Assembly (NCBI GenBank): GCA_963575645.1
Contig: OY754475.1
Location: 20,932,509 to 20,996,508 of the forward strand
DNA: 64,000 nt
Source of the DNA: Xanthostigma xanthostigma
Lineage: Eukaryota; Arthropoda; Insecta; Raphidioptera; Raphidiidae
Direction of reading: 5' to 3'
The notes under the pieces are model-generated. The model searched no databases. It worked only from the letters and a program-made list of their open reading frames with translations, and was not told the DNA's origin. The position numbers were made by a program, and so were the translations under genes. Below, piece by piece: positions 27,534 through 40,075 of this stretch. Numbering within the stretch: the stretch's first letter is position 1; every line of letters begins with the position of its first letter.

Positions 27534-27815
27534 GTATAATATGCGCCACGGATCTAAAAGGTTCGGAAGTTAGTCACAAACAGCGTCACAAAGGCAGCTA
27601 CGTGCACGAAACGTGCGCTCGTCGGTGATTGGCCGCGATCGCTCGTTGCCTTTGTCACTTGTCGCTTTCCTGCTTTAAAGTACAGTCGAGTACGCTATTG
27701 TCAAGTTGTTATTGCTATGTTAGTTTTGTTGAGTTGCGAGTTTGTAGTTTCTCAACAGACTCTACAAGCGCAAGCCTGCATTCCGAGCCTTTTAGATTCG
27801 CGGCGCATACTATAC
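27534..27815 (+). mobile_element. MITE family A, copy 2
   Basis: Same family as 542-852 in the opposite orientation, with inverted ends TATGCGCCACGGATCTAAAA and the complement of GCGCCGCGAATCTAAAAG. The interior is closely similar through the shared 66-70 codon frame (27629-27829, running past the right end). Short length and paired ends indicate a non-autonomous DNA transposon. Confidence 0.75.
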
Positions 27816-28519
27816 GTCGTAAGAAATAAGGAAACAATTAAGTCTGACTGTATAAACAACGGCGTTCCGACAATCTCGACTATTCGCTAATAGTCCAAAA
27901 ATAGGTAAATATTTTCGAGTCGACCGGTTTTCTCTAATTCGAGCCGTTTTACATATTTTCTCGTCGACGAGAGTCGACACACTTTTGCGCTGACAATGGC
28001 CGAGCGCCGCTCGAAGGCAGATTCAAAATGACAGTCATCATCGTTCCAACTATAACCGAAACCACTTTAAAAATTCACGTCCACGGTAGCTAACCATCCA
28101 TTAGCGATTTGATGCACCAAATAACTTGCCGGTAGTCGACAACGTATCTGGAGAAAATTATACGTGAACAGGTAAACTTTCTGTCGTTTGACGGATTAAC
28201 CTCGATCGTATAATTTCAACCGGAGCTTCATATTTTTTAAAATAACAACGGCATATAGCGCTAAATCAGCGCTGCAGCGATTTCGTTTCTACAGAATGGC
28301 GTCACCATTGCGACCTATTTTCCGTAACATTAAAGGGGAAAACGGCAGGTTGAAATATAAGAGAGACTTTGGTAACGCAAAATGTTTAAAGCACTGTAGA
28401 AGTTTCACTTCTTCTTGAGCTTATGCGCGGATGAAGCTCACGGAAAAGAATGTAAGAAAATGTCATATTATAGTCATTAAATTAATAAAATGCAGAAATG
28501 ATGTTTTTGTGATAAAAAA

Positions 28520-29179
28520 ATTGGTTGTCTGTAAAGTCGGTTTACGGACGATAGTTTTACGTGATATCGTATTCCGTAATACATAACCTAAACCTCCCAA
28601 AATTTGGTTTCAATCCGCTTATCCTTGGTGTCGGAATGATAAAAAATGTCAAAAGTGACGTTTGCAACTGTCAAAGTATTATGTTCTAATAATAATTAGT
28701 TAATCCAATAGTTAACTTAGAAGGCGTTGCATTTCACAAAATACTAATGTCAAAAAATTGAATTAAACATTAGAAATGCAGCCGTTTTCATGTTAAGACA
28801 AGACATACGTTATCTTCTAATTTCCATGTACGGCAAACAAAGACGACCGACCGCGTCGCGCCATGCATTAGACAACATTGCATTTATACAGCTATTTTTC
28901 TATATAAATTTGTATAAAAAAACTGTTTAGGCAAATTCTGTTATACGAAATCTATGTAAAATGTTCTCCTCTTTCGTTTAAGACTGGTTTCAAACCGATC
29001 TGATTTAAATTGAGCGAGAAATTAGCAAAAAGCACGCACAGGGTCAGGCGGAACGTTACGCGTTACGAACGTTAGGATTTAGGAACGTTACACTTTTTCG
29101 TGCATGCAGCCGGTGTTTTATCAATTTATAAGATTGGTGATTCATCAATTTATAAGACGTTATCACGTCAAAAAAAACC
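28520..29179 (-). mobile_element. Dispersed repeat R2, copy 1
   Basis: Inverted, nearly identical copy of 48009-48668 over about 660 bp, including GCCGTACATGGAAATTAGAA, AACGTTCGTAACGCGTAACG and the paired CAATTTATAAGATTGGTGAT/TCATCAATTTATAAGACG stretches. The outer parts at both ends hold CGTGATAACG or a derivative in inverted arrangement. No frame of note. Confidence 0.8.
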
Positions 29180-30011
29180 TAAAGACATAATTGAAATAAA
29201 AATGTGAAAAGAGAATAAAATAAATAAAAAAAGTATAAGTATAAAAAGAAGGAAGTAAAATGATATATTAAATAAATTTAATTATATATTTAGTTTGTAA
29301 GGGCCATCCTATGTACGGGCAACATAGCCCCCTATAGGTCTTATATTATATGGAAAAAATGGAATAAATTATTATTATTATTAAACGCGTCGCCAGAAAG
29401 TGGCAGAACTGGATCAATCTAATGCAAAGTTTTTTTCACAAATACGGGCCTGTATCGCAAGAGGCATTGTATAATATAAACTAAGTACTTATTGTATAAT
29501 TTCGTATGCACTGCTAGAGAACTTGGCGTGTTTCTGTGCGTTAAAACAGCTTATTTGCATGTCGCCAACAGCAGGCAGACGGAGGCATCGAAACATCCTA
29601 AATAAAAAATAATGCTTCCAAACAAAAAGAATGCACTGACCTAGCGCAACGTGTATCGAGTTACGTTCTTATATTTTACCATCGTCGTTTCGGTGTGAGC
29701 GCATATAGATGTATATATACCTACACGTATATATGCATATTATAATAATTCAAACCACTATTTTCACGGTGGTGCGGCTCGACTGAACCCGTGGCGAAAA
29801 TAAACAACCGAAGTTCATGGAACTTGAATCGTAAATCGTTTACAGCGGAAACTTCGACAAGCGAAAAAGACCTCCACTGCAGTGCTTTGGCGTTCGTCTT
29901 GTAACTTGGCCTATAGGCTACTTTTCAGGACTGGTTAATTTGCAGCCCTCGAAGGTCCAAGAATGCGGAGAAACTGGACATTTTTTTCGTAATAAAAAAC
30001 TAATACGGAAC
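29180..30011. other. No gene seen; possible SINE tail
   Basis: 29290-29385 has TATGGAAAAAATGGAATAAA then TTATTATTATT, the same 3' end found inverted near 46000-46045, so both are tails of one retroposon family. Confidence 0.45.
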
Positions 30012-30133
30012 AACAACGCGCTAAAAACATGCCCCACGGCGCCGAAATCGCGCTAAAATCATACCCCACGGCGCCGAAAACGCGCTAAAACATACCCAAC
30101 GACGCCGAAAACGCGCTAAAATCATACCCCACT
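30012..30133. repeat. Tandem repeat, about 32-bp unit, 3.7 copies
   Basis: The units are variants of CGCGCTAAAATCATACCCCA then CGGCGCCGAAAA. They differ by single changes and a 1-3 nt length shift, and the last copy is partial. Confidence 0.85.
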
Positions 30134-30146
30134 CAATTTTAATACA

Positions 30147-30627
30147 CAGAGTGTCCCACGACATGACTGCCATAGCCTGGGGCTGTGTTGCTGGGGTGAT
30201 TTCAAGTCAAAAATGTCTAATGAACATATACCCGGAACGCTATCCTAACTGAGCTAGAAGCATTTGAAATTTTAAATAAGTAAGCCCACTAATGCAGGTA
30301 TTAGGTTCGGCTGTTGGTTTTGTTATTATTAAAAAGACCAGGTGGCTGTGAATCACCGTTAGTATTTAATCGTGCTGATCCTGAGACTCTTCGCAGAGCT
30401 ACCACTTCAATTCTAAGAAGAGCTAGAACTAATTCAATAAAGCGATTTCTTTTTAAATGGCTTTTAAATTAGTAGGGAATTCCTACTACTACTTATCTAA
30501 AATTTCAAATGCTTCTAGCTCAGTTAGGATAGCGTTCCGGGTATATATGTTCATTAGACATTTTTGACTGGAAATCACCCCAGCAAAACAGTCCCAGGCT
30601 ATGGCAGTCATGTCGTGGGACACCCTG
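30147..30627. mobile_element. MITE with long inverted arms
   Basis: The ends CAGAGTGTCCCACGACATGA and the complement of TCATGTCGTGGGACACCCTG begin arms of about 130 nt that run through GGAACGCTATCCTAACTGAG and its complement. The interior of about 200 bp is unique and non-coding. CAGGGTGTCCC ends are frequent in arthropod Tc1/mariner-like MITEs; assignment is tentative. Confidence 0.75.
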
Positions 30628-31280
30628 TATCTTAGTTTGGATACTAAATTATAGTAAACCCATAAAAATAATAATTTAAATTTGAGTCAAAATATACGAA
30701 CACCAAAACAAAAACTCCGACAAGACAAGTGAATTACGACAGAGAACTGACCCCCGCATTATATTCAATCTCAATTTTTCAAAAAACGACGTTCCACTGT
30801 ACAAAAAAATTTCGTGTAACTAAACAACATATCTGTTTAAATATGAAAAAAAAAGAAAAAAAAATAAAACAGAACAGAAATTACCAGACCGTGTCTTTTA
30901 ATGAACTCTGGTAATAATATAATGAAAATACATACTAATTATAAAAATATGTTTGTATAAATATTATGTATCCAGTAGGCCGATGTCTCACATTGAACAT
31001 AATAATTACTGATTTAAATTTAAAATGGTCTTTCGAGCAACTCTCTTCTACGTGTACTTGTTTCGCGCCGGCAGCCTGACAGCCGTACCGAAATAATACT
31101 GACAAAAAAATAATATCACCTCAAACAGCGTTAAAGTTAATTTTAATAGAACGTTTTATCAAGCAAGCATTTAATTTTTCGTCGTCAATGAGTTTGTATT
31201 ATTAATTTTGTTCTTACTACACTCTCGAAACATGTTATTTTTCTCGTAATCACGAGCACCAAGTTGAAATTGTATTTTTT

Positions 31281-31500
31281 GAAGTGAAAACTTCTTCAGC
31301 GGCGTTGTACATTTTTTTTGTAATGGGTAAAAAATGTTAAACTCGCGTCATATCGTCAGATCGAAAATTTTTATACAACGTTAGACATCTAGCGTTGAAA
31401 TATCGTACATAAAAATGCAATCTATGATACAAACCATTTTGATCGAAAATTCGTAAGACGTTAATATTCAAGTTTTCACTTCCGCCGGCATTCCCGGAGT
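31281..31500 (+). mobile_element. Repeat family F, copy 2
   Basis: Same ends and order as 26207-26470, with about 45 bp missing in the CGCGTCA zone and a decayed palindrome at the right end (GCATTCCCGGAGT). Confidence 0.72.
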
Positions 31501-32001
31501 TTTTTTTTTGAGAATTAGATGATACAAAAAAGTCATTGAATCCATATCGATGTATAATCTGGCAGCTTTTGTGAGCGAGCGAGTGAGTGAGTGAGTGAGA
31601 GCTTTCTATATAGAACTTAATAAGAAATGCACGCGGAGGAACAGAGACGAAAGACGCGATATGTCGAACCGTTTGCGCAAGTTATTCATGCAACTTGCAT
31701 GTTACGCACTTCCTAATTAATTAATTACCGGAATGAATAATTAATTTATCACTAATTGTGTAAGAAAATTGCTTCGGGAGATTCGACCATTATTTTTTTT
31801 ATCGCAGAACCGCGGTCGCGCTGAAAAAGGTCTCGAGATTTGAATATTTTCCAAAATCATCGAATTTATTTATATATAGAGCAACTTCAGAGCACTGCAA
31901 ATAATAATTCAGTGCAGCGCCGAGCGAAATTTATAAAACGCGTCCGAAGAAGTTTCACTTCAAAACACGCATTCAGCAGCGAAATAACGAATATCGCATT
32001 A

Positions 32002-32501
32002 AGCGGCCCATAGACGCTCAATATTATTGTGCAATGTTTTGACGGCGGCCCCTAGACGGTCAATATTATTTGTACAATATTTTGGTTTGTGCAAAAAATT
32101 GTATTGTATGGAGGCGATATTGAAGGTTGTGCAATATATTGCTCAATTTAGCAAACAGTCCCCACCAGAACTTCAGTCATCACGCTGTCACGATTACTAT
32201 AGTCTTTGGAGCCGGAAGACCAAGATACACCTCGATAAATTCAACAATAAATTGTCTTTCGTCTTTCTTGTCACCTATGATGAGGCGCAGTTGAGACGAA
32301 CGCTACTTGAGATAAATTGACGGGATATTGCGCAATCTTGACAACAGACGGCACAATATTTCCCCGCTTATGCACTATATTTTAAGATTTTGAAAATCAC
32401 ACAATAGATTGCGCAACCTTTCAATCTCGTCTATACACACGGTCAATTATATTGCACAAACCGAAATATTGCGCAATAATATTGAGCGTCTATGGGTCGC
32501 T
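32002..32501. mobile_element. PIF/Harbinger-like MITE
   Basis: The ends AGCGGCCCATAGACGCTCAA and the complement of TTGAGCGTCTATGGGTCGCT are flanked by TTA on both sides (31999-32001 and 32502-32504), the 3-bp target duplication expected for PIF/Harbinger. The interior shows more TTGTGCAATATATTGC-type inverted segments. The open frame inside has no recognisable transposase. Confidence 0.75.
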
Positions 32502-32504
32502 TTA

Positions 32505-34341
32505 TACAAGAAACGGAGTTCACAATTCTCCGGTCTCACAAATGAGGCAGTAATTTAAAAAATTTGCACTGCGTTGTTAATATTGCGCACACATTTATTA
32601 TAAAAGCAGGAAGTACAAAGCTCCCGTGTCTGAATAGAAAAAGGGTTTCTACTTCCCTATCCTGTTTACCCTGTCCATTTAATTAAATGCAGTAAACGCA
32701 AAACGAGGGGAAAACCTTTCTATTCATGAGATAGTAACCCGCCGTCTCTATATCATAGAAATGCCTGGCTCCGAATATACCGGGTGTCCCGACAATCGTA
32801 CAAAGTCGTATTTTCCATTCGATACTTGCCTCTCATATTCTGTGTCTGAATAAACCCAATCGCATGCAACTATTGTACAGGTTATTGTAAATAATAATAA
32901 TAATAATAATGCGTTTATCGTCCGTTTCTCGACTTTATGTCATAACAGACGCCATTCGCACCATTACTATTTTCCGTCTATCACACTTCCCGTTATTTTC
33001 TACATTTTTAAACGTCAACTTAATTAATAGCAATGGGCGAATGAAGGAATTTTAGGACATTGGGATAAAGTAGGCAAATTTTGAGCATAGGAGTTTGACA
33101 GGTAATCGGCCATGGCCTTGAATAAGGAACCATCTCGATATTTATCTGGAATTGTTGAGGGAAACCATTGAAAACCTCAACAAGATGGCCGCGGTACAGG
33201 AATTACCGTTTCTCGGCGAGAGGCAGCAGGAAAAACTCCCAGCCCAATCTGCCCCCGCCGGGATTCGAACTCGGTACCTTCAGTCTAGTGCTCTCACCGC
33301 TATGCCACCCCACTCGGTCGCATCATTCGCAGAACTTCGTTGTTTTAAGAGATATTACGAAAATGCTTTCGCCATTAATTTTCGAAATTTTAGGACTACA
33401 TTTAAGAGTAAAAAAAAACAACTTCCTAACTAAAATAAATCAAATGTTATCAAAGCCCTTCAAGAAATTGTCTTCTTCGATCGTGCGACAAAGCGACGAC
33501 AAATTGTGATTATGATTATCCTGCATCGATACATTTACATAAAAAAACAAACAAAAATCAGCAATAAATCGAAAACAATCGAACTTACATATCGACGAAT
33601 CGATTCTTCGAAGAACCGTTTCCGGTCGCGCGCTCGCATAAAAAACAAAACAACATCCCGCGTATACATAATAAAAATAATTCTCAAACGCGATGCATAG
33701 TAAATTGTGTTTGCATTGCCAAAACGTGTTTCGGCCGTAACTAACCTATCCCAACACGGAATGTATTGAGTCAGAGAGACTATTGCGATCGCGGTGCGGC
33801 GAGGGGGCGCGGTCTCTCGTGGCCCCCTTCTGCACGTACACACACATATACGTGTACTGTACTCTGTATTACTGCGTGATGTACGCTTTTGTCCAGGACC
33901 GGACTCCAAAACCCCGGTCCCGAACTATCGCAACGCGCAAAACCAGATAATTAATAGATTCAGACACGGTGGAAATCGTCTCGATTTTCTTACGGTGAAT
34001 TTATCTATTCTAGCGTATTGCATTTTGACACTGTCTCGTTTGGCGTTTTTTTTTTTAATTTTTCAATTCGAATAGATAAAAAAACATTATAAGTGCTCAT
34101 CGTGGACATAAATGAGCACCGTGGACATAAGTGATCAACAGGTGCAAAAGTCGCGTCATTTTAACGACTGCAAATCCTACGTCTCAAGTATCGCGTCTCG
34201 AGTTCATAGATGATGAATGAAAATCGAAATAGAAGCGCACGACCTCAATTGCCGAGCGTCTATAATTTCTTTTATCAATCTGGAGTCAAAGGGTCTCCCG
34301 CAAAATGGAATACGAAGCGTTTCTAATAAAAAAAAAGTAGC
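32505..34341. other. No gene recognised outside the tRNA-like element
   Basis: Includes the tRNA-like stretch at 33241-33320. Frames at 33535-33909 (-) and 33152-33509 (+) are not supported by domains. A GC-richer patch lies at 33790-33830. Confidence 0.4.
33241..33320 (-). pseudogene. tRNA-like sequence / SINE head
   Basis: Read leftward: A-box-like TGGCATAGCGGTGAGAGCAC and B box GAGTTCGAATCCCGGC in the right order and spacing. The anticodon arm is not convincing, and the acceptor ends do not pair, so a tRNA-derived SINE is likelier than a gene. Confidence 0.55.
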
Positions 34342-34502
34342 TTGCACTCCGGGAGTGCCGGCAGAAGTGAAAACTTGAATATTACCTCTACTCTCCATCC
34401 GTCTTACGAATTTTCGATCAGGTCACGTGTCCTGACGCGAGTTTAACATTTTTTACGCATTACAAAAAAAGTGTACAAAGCAGCTAAAGAAGTTTTCACT
34501 TC
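34342..34502 (-). mobile_element. Repeat family F, copy 3
   Basis: Inverted orientation. It lacks the middle block with CATCTAGCGTTGAAATATCG and keeps both ends and the AGGTCACGTGTCCTGACGCG block. Confidence 0.72.
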
Positions 34503-34946
34503 AAAAAAAATGGTAAAAGACGCAGAAGCGAGATTTTGGAGGTAGTCCTGATCGGAGAGGCTCTAGACGACGTTTTTTGAGGTGGAGACGCGTCGGGCCG
34601 GCGTCGATACGTCCCTGTGCTCGCACACACACACCAAATAGACCCTGCATCAGTGAGTTTATTGAACCGTGGTTTCGTGTGGGCCAGTCATTGATACACA
34701 CACTGTTTGTTTTTTTATGTCTCCTCTGGCAGATTGGTGAAGTGTTCCATGCGGGATCGCGAATTAAAGTGGAGTACTTAAAAAAAACATACATTTTAAA
34801 CTGTATTACATATTTTCAACTTTCGGCAGGCAATCGACGCGAAGACAATACTGATTGTACAGTAGAACGTAGCAATCCTGAATATTGGACATTGCCCACG
34901 CAAAACACATCTTCGGAATCGAAAATGATTCAACAGCGACAGACAT

Positions 34947-34986
34947 ATTGTAGATTATAAACGCTCAATATGTGAGGTCATCGGCG
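34947..34986 (-). repeat. Dispersed motif M copy
   Basis: Read leftward: GCCGATGACCTCACATATTG then AGCGTTTATAATCTACAATA. One change inside the core (GTTTAT for GTCTAT). Confidence 0.68.
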
Positions 34987-35114
34987 TCTATGTTCAAGAT
35001 CTACAAGACACCGACCCCTATCATAAATTCATAAATTCAGCAAGCAAGAAGTTGGGACGAAATGCCCCAAGAAATAACATTTGCCATGTAAGATTATTTA
35101 AAAAAAAAGACGGG

Positions 35115-35261
35115 TTGCACTCCGGGTGTGCCGGCATAAGTGAAAACTTGAATATTCACGTCTTACGAATTTTCGATCAGGTCACGTGTCCTGACGCGAG
35201 TTTAACATTTTTTACCCATTACAAAAAAAGTGTACAACGCCGCTAAAGAAGTTTTCACTTT
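35115..35261 (-). mobile_element. Repeat family F, copy 4
   Basis: Inverted and short form like copy 3, only about 600 bp from it, with one change in the palindrome (TGCACTCCGGGTGTGC). Confidence 0.72.
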
Positions 35262-37090
35262 AAAAATAGAAATCGAAAAAGTAAATGTAACCTACAAGAG
35301 AACGGGGTCCGCGTAACGACCTAAAGGGGAGCCAACAATTATTTAATTCAACCTCTGAACCAGCCGCGATTAGCGTATCTAGACGCTCGATAACTGTGAT
35401 CATTAGCGACAGCCTATAGAACAGTAGAATTTTATTCGGCCCGCGAAGCATTTTATAAATGGTTGGTATTAAGAGCGAAAATAGTTTGCCAATATAATTT
35501 GGCGCATAAAAAACATTTTAAAAAAATAGCAAATAGCAAGGGCAACAACAGACGAAAAAAGACCTTTTTGTTGCGGAAATGAGAAGATTTTTCAAATTTT
35601 CATCAGCAATGTGGGCCCGACGATCAAAAGATTTGCCCGCCCCTGCTATAAACGATGCGACCGTCGTTAATTTTCTGTCTAACGCGCCCGCACAATGGCC
35701 TCGGTTATCGAGCGTCTATACTTTATTAGTTAGCTTCCTCCACGGCCATGCGTCAATGTCTATTATATAGCCCCGTGTGCCCGTTTTTCGACGGACTCCC
35801 GGTATGCATTTCGTTACCGAATTATCAAGTCCACTGAACTGCCATAATTTATTGTTGAAAGGGGAACGCGTCACAATTCCACGGAACGTTGTCGTAGGTC
35901 ACGGGATCGGACCACGTGTGCAAACGCGATCTCGTGACGACCGGCCGTGTTCCGTGTGATTTGGTCGCGTGAAAATGTGCAGATTTGGACGTTTTAAAAC
36001 TTTTCAAATTTGCATAATTCAATTTTTAACCCTTCGACGAACGCCATAATCTGTTTTGTCGTTTATTTTTCGTCCGGTTAAAAAGAAGCCGGGCTTTGCA
36101 TTTATTCTTGAACTAAAAGAGATGCAGGCGTTTCCGTTGAACTGCAGTCTTTGACAAAATATAGACAGCGCCGTATCTAGGGGTTGGCAGAGAACTGTAA
36201 ATTACGCGTTTTTAGAGAAACTTGAGAGGACGTCAAGTCTTTCTTTCGCCAGGGGCGTCAAGATTTCTGACATTGAAAAAATACTCTTTTGAATAGCTTC
36301 TAAAAAATAAAAAAAAAATGTTTAGACACCCATCTTCTAAACTAAGATTAGTATATACACAGAACTATAAATTGTTAAAAATCGCATTTTTATCCAAAAA
36401 TCGTAGAATGCGCCGCTATAAAATTGTGTTTCGAAGTCTTACGCATGTCGACAGGCCGCGACGTGCCGCACCGTTGACTTACAGCCTGTACCCCACAAGC
36501 ACGTGTCGTACAGACAGACAAGCCGGACATCTGTTTCGAGTTATTATTTTTTCTGTATATTATTTATGTGCGGATATTTACGTTCATTTTATTATCTTTT
36601 TTATTAATCTCGAAATGTGCGGAGGCTAGTAATACGCCGATCGCACGTTTTAAAAATAAACCTAACCCTTTCCACGCTCGGATCAAAAGAAGCCAAGACG
36701 TTTAAAATAATCTCGACGGTTCCAGGAAAGTTAGCTGCGATGTAAAATTTAAAGCTTTACGAGTTTAAGAATTTTTCGAACCATAGATCTAGTAAAAACA
36801 TTGAATCACAATTACTATTCCTATATAGGTGCATATAGAAATGATGAAAATGTCAAATTATCAAAACAATATAAATTAATATTAAGCCTAGATAAACATG
36901 GCTGTTGGTGAACTATATCTGATAATATTTTTTTTTATGATTTTATGGATTATGAATTTTTATAGATTCCTATAAAAGATCTCAAACAAAAATTGTAACT
37001 TCAATTTTTTAATACATTAACCTTCTTTGGAACAAAATTAATAATAGTCAAAAAAACAAAACAAAAAAACACTAAAACTATTAATATAAA
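35262..37090. other. No gene seen
   Basis: 35540-35600 shares TTTTTGTTGCGGAAATGA with the inverse of 43995-44040 inside the large foldback, so a MITE scrap is present. Motif M copies lie near 35381 (-) and 35709 (+). Confidence 0.45.
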
Positions 37091-37353
37091 TTGGAAGATT
37101 AAACGATGAAACCTGGTGGCATAGGATCAATGAACTAAGCAAATACTGAAGGTTTTTTTATTTTTAAACAAATGTTGTTGTTAATAACGATAACTTTAAC
37201 AATAACAACTTTAACAACAATAATTTAAAACTTTTTATATATAAATCTTCTAGATTCTCCGAAGATAGCATACAGTTTGCCGAAACGTCAGACAATAAAA
37301 TGCAATAAAAAAACCTTTAGTATTTGCTTAGTTCATTGATCCTATGCCTTCCA
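37091..37353. mobile_element. Foldback with CGAAACGT core
   Basis: The left arm GGCATAGGATCAATGAACTA then AGCAAATACTGAAGG is mirrored at the right. CCGAAGATAGCATACAGTTT then GCCGAAACGTC lies in the interior, as in the 40.1 and 46.2 kb elements. Confidence 0.65.
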
Positions 37354-37984
37354 ATATTTAAACAGGATCATCGTCACTCTAAATTATTAGAGTTATTTTT
37401 CACAATTAATATGAATGTTCGAAATCATCACCGAAGCAAAATTTCACCGAAAATCTCATTTAACCCGAGTGTTTGAAAAAAGCTTTGCAAATTTGAGAGG
37501 AGCGTTTAGTAGAGGGTTAATTTTCAGAACAAAAAAAATGTACACATCCAAATTATCCAGTAAGTACACAGGTGTAATTATTAAATTGCTTTTTTTTTAA
37601 ATGAAATTACTCGTTTTGCTCGCTCAACAACGCTGCCATTGCGCAGGTAATAACTGACTGCACTTCGTGTAATAATTATAAAGCGACAGCATCTGTTTGT
37701 AGATTGTTAACTCTTAACATTAAAATAAATTATTGTGTTAAATAATAATATAATGTATTGTTACAATGTTATGTAAGAAACGTTCGTGTGCTTGCTATAT
37801 GCATTTCATTACCAATTACGCAATTGCCGGACGCCGTATCGCTTCTCGAATATGATCTTTTCGACAATCGTCAGTTCCTGTCGATTATTTCACGTCTTTC
37901 AAAATACCGAGCACAAAATGACACAAAATATACTTTTTACACTAACACGGCGAAGCCAAAAGGAAGGGTTATGAGTTTAGCACG

Positions 37985-38545
37985 CTATATATTACTAGTG
38001 TGACCTGTGCGAATTATTCGCACTAAATAAGTATAATAATTATCACTTTACAAAATTATTTTTTCAATATGATTGCAGGTATTCAATTCGTTTCTAATTT
38101 TGCCCACTGCTTATAACGTTCTTCTTTTTGTTGTATTACAATATGAAACTTAGATGACAGATCGAAGAAATATTTTACTGAAATTGTCATATGGAGCCGT
38201 CAGATGGCATCATGCAGCATTGCTGTGACGTTGTACAGCGTTGCTCGCTGTTTCAACACATGGCAGTATGCAGCATTTACAATATGAAGGTCAGATGACA
38301 GATCGAAGTGTTGACGTTGTTTCAAAATTAAAGTCGTCAGATGGCAGACGTAGTTCAGCGTTGCTGTTAATTAATTAATTTACAAAAAGAAAAGCAATAA
38401 TAAATTTTTTAGTTGTCGATGTCAGTAGAGCAAGCAATTATCTGTAAAATGATATATTATAATTTATGTCGAGAAATTGTGAGGTTTTTTCTAAAAAGGG
38501 AGGCAAACATCTTAACCTTAACGTATTAATATATAATATGATGCA
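37985..38545 (+). repeat. Long dispersed repeat R1, copy 2
   Basis: Inverted counterpart of 7690-8205. It has two tandem-like segments with GTCAGATGGCA and GACAGATCGAAG (near 38155 and 38295), suggesting an internal duplication of about 140 bp. The end with ACTAGTGTGACCTGTGCGAA includes a 15-nt palindrome. Confidence 0.75.
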
Positions 38546-39792
38546 CGTTTTGTATTTACGGATGTTCCACCGTAACGCCTAAACTATTCATCCGATTTTG
38601 ATAAATAAGGTGTCAATCGATTCGTTATTATAGCCCGGGTTTAACATACACTACATTTATTTTTGAATTTTGGTCCCAGAGGGGAGCAAATTGAAAACAA
38701 ATAAAAAATAAGTTCAAAAACTAAAACCCTACTACTGAAAAATTTGAAACAATCTCATATATATGAGGCCCCTCTAGATGTATGTAGCGTGATGTACTTT
38801 GCCCTAGAGCTTATGATCGCTTAACTATACTGTTAAAATGTAATGTTTTGTTAGGATAGGTGGCATATGACCACGGCTATCGTCAAATGAGAATGTTTTC
38901 TTGTTTCATACTTTTCAATAGTCGGGTTTTAGTTTTTAAACTTATTTTTTTCATGTCTGTATTTAGATAAATATAAAAATATTTCAGATATGCTTTAATA
39001 AAAAAAAGCACTCTGAATCGATTAGACCAAAGCGGAAGTCCGTATCTCATAGAAGCTATGGCGGTTTAAAATGTATCTAAATTTAAATGATATAGGTAAG
39101 GCTGGACACGAAAATTTGAACAAAAAAATTTAAAAAAGTCCCAGCACTATGATATGAAAGTCGGCTATTTTATTAGGAGTTGCGTGCAAAAGATTTAGTG
39201 TGTGTCTCGAACGTAATGCTCTTACGACTCGAGCGACTGTTAAACCTCGCTATAACTCGTTTCATCGCAACGTAACTGTATTCACGTTATGCAGCCAACG
39301 AGGATAAAAAAAAATTATTGAGCGTCAGTTGTAAAAAACCGTTTTATTCTACCTTTGAGTCGATGTCGTCATATCTTGCAATTTTATCAACCGCTGAAAA
39401 ATTCACCTATTTCAATAATTACCTATACGTCTGTTTCCACAATTATTATAAAAAAAAAGTAAACTTGAAGCAAAATTAACCCCATTTTAACGAGAAAAAT
39501 ATGTATACGATAGTTGCAAATGGCTGTAACGACGATCAAGATTATGTTTTACTAGAATTTTTTTCTACGTTGTTTTATATTTTTTAATCATAGCCAATTT
39601 TACATAATTTTAATTAAAAAGCAGCATTTGTTTCCGCAAATTCATTATTAACCCTCGCGCGGACGCGCCGATCACAATAATTACACAATCTATGAAGGGC
39701 AATTTTGTTTATCAGCGTGAAATCAACAAAAAAAAATATCTATTTTCTACAATATTGTAACCGATTCTGCGTGCAAGTTCACCCCATTTCAG
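38546..39792. other. No gene seen
   Basis: 38570-38720 (GTTCCACCGTAACGCCTAAA then CTATTCATCCGATTTT) resembles the body of a dispersed insect repeat but has no partner in this window. The rest is AT-rich. Confidence 0.4.
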
Positions 39793-39937
39793 TTTGAAAA
39801 CACGGGAGTCGATTGGTTCCGGCAGGCTGAAGAAAATACACGAGTTCTACTCGAGGCTGGATGATTACAGAGGTTACCTCGTTCCGTTGATAGATCTGTC
39901 AACGTGGCAACGGCTGTTGTTTATAAACCATTTATAA
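39793..39937 (+). CDS. Unrecognised terminal exon (candidate)
   Basis: After an acceptor-like pyrimidine stretch (ccccatttcag at 39782-39792) a 48-codon frame runs open to TAA at 39935-39937. Its composition is ordinary for a globular protein: a RESIGSGRLKKIHEFYSRLD part, then YRGYLVPLIDLSTWQRLLF. An AATAAA lies about 50 nt downstream near 39989. No methionine is present, so upstream exons would be needed; none was recognised. The frame could be a chance opening or an old transposon remnant. Confidence 0.28.
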
Positions 39938-40075
39938 TATCTATCATAAAAGACGAATTTAAATAATAGTGAAGATTGACTCTATTCAATAAATAGAGTA
40001 ACTGTGATCCATTGAAGTTAATGATGAGTATTTGGAAAGAATTCCGTGGCATAAGGATCGAAAATGAAGCAATAC

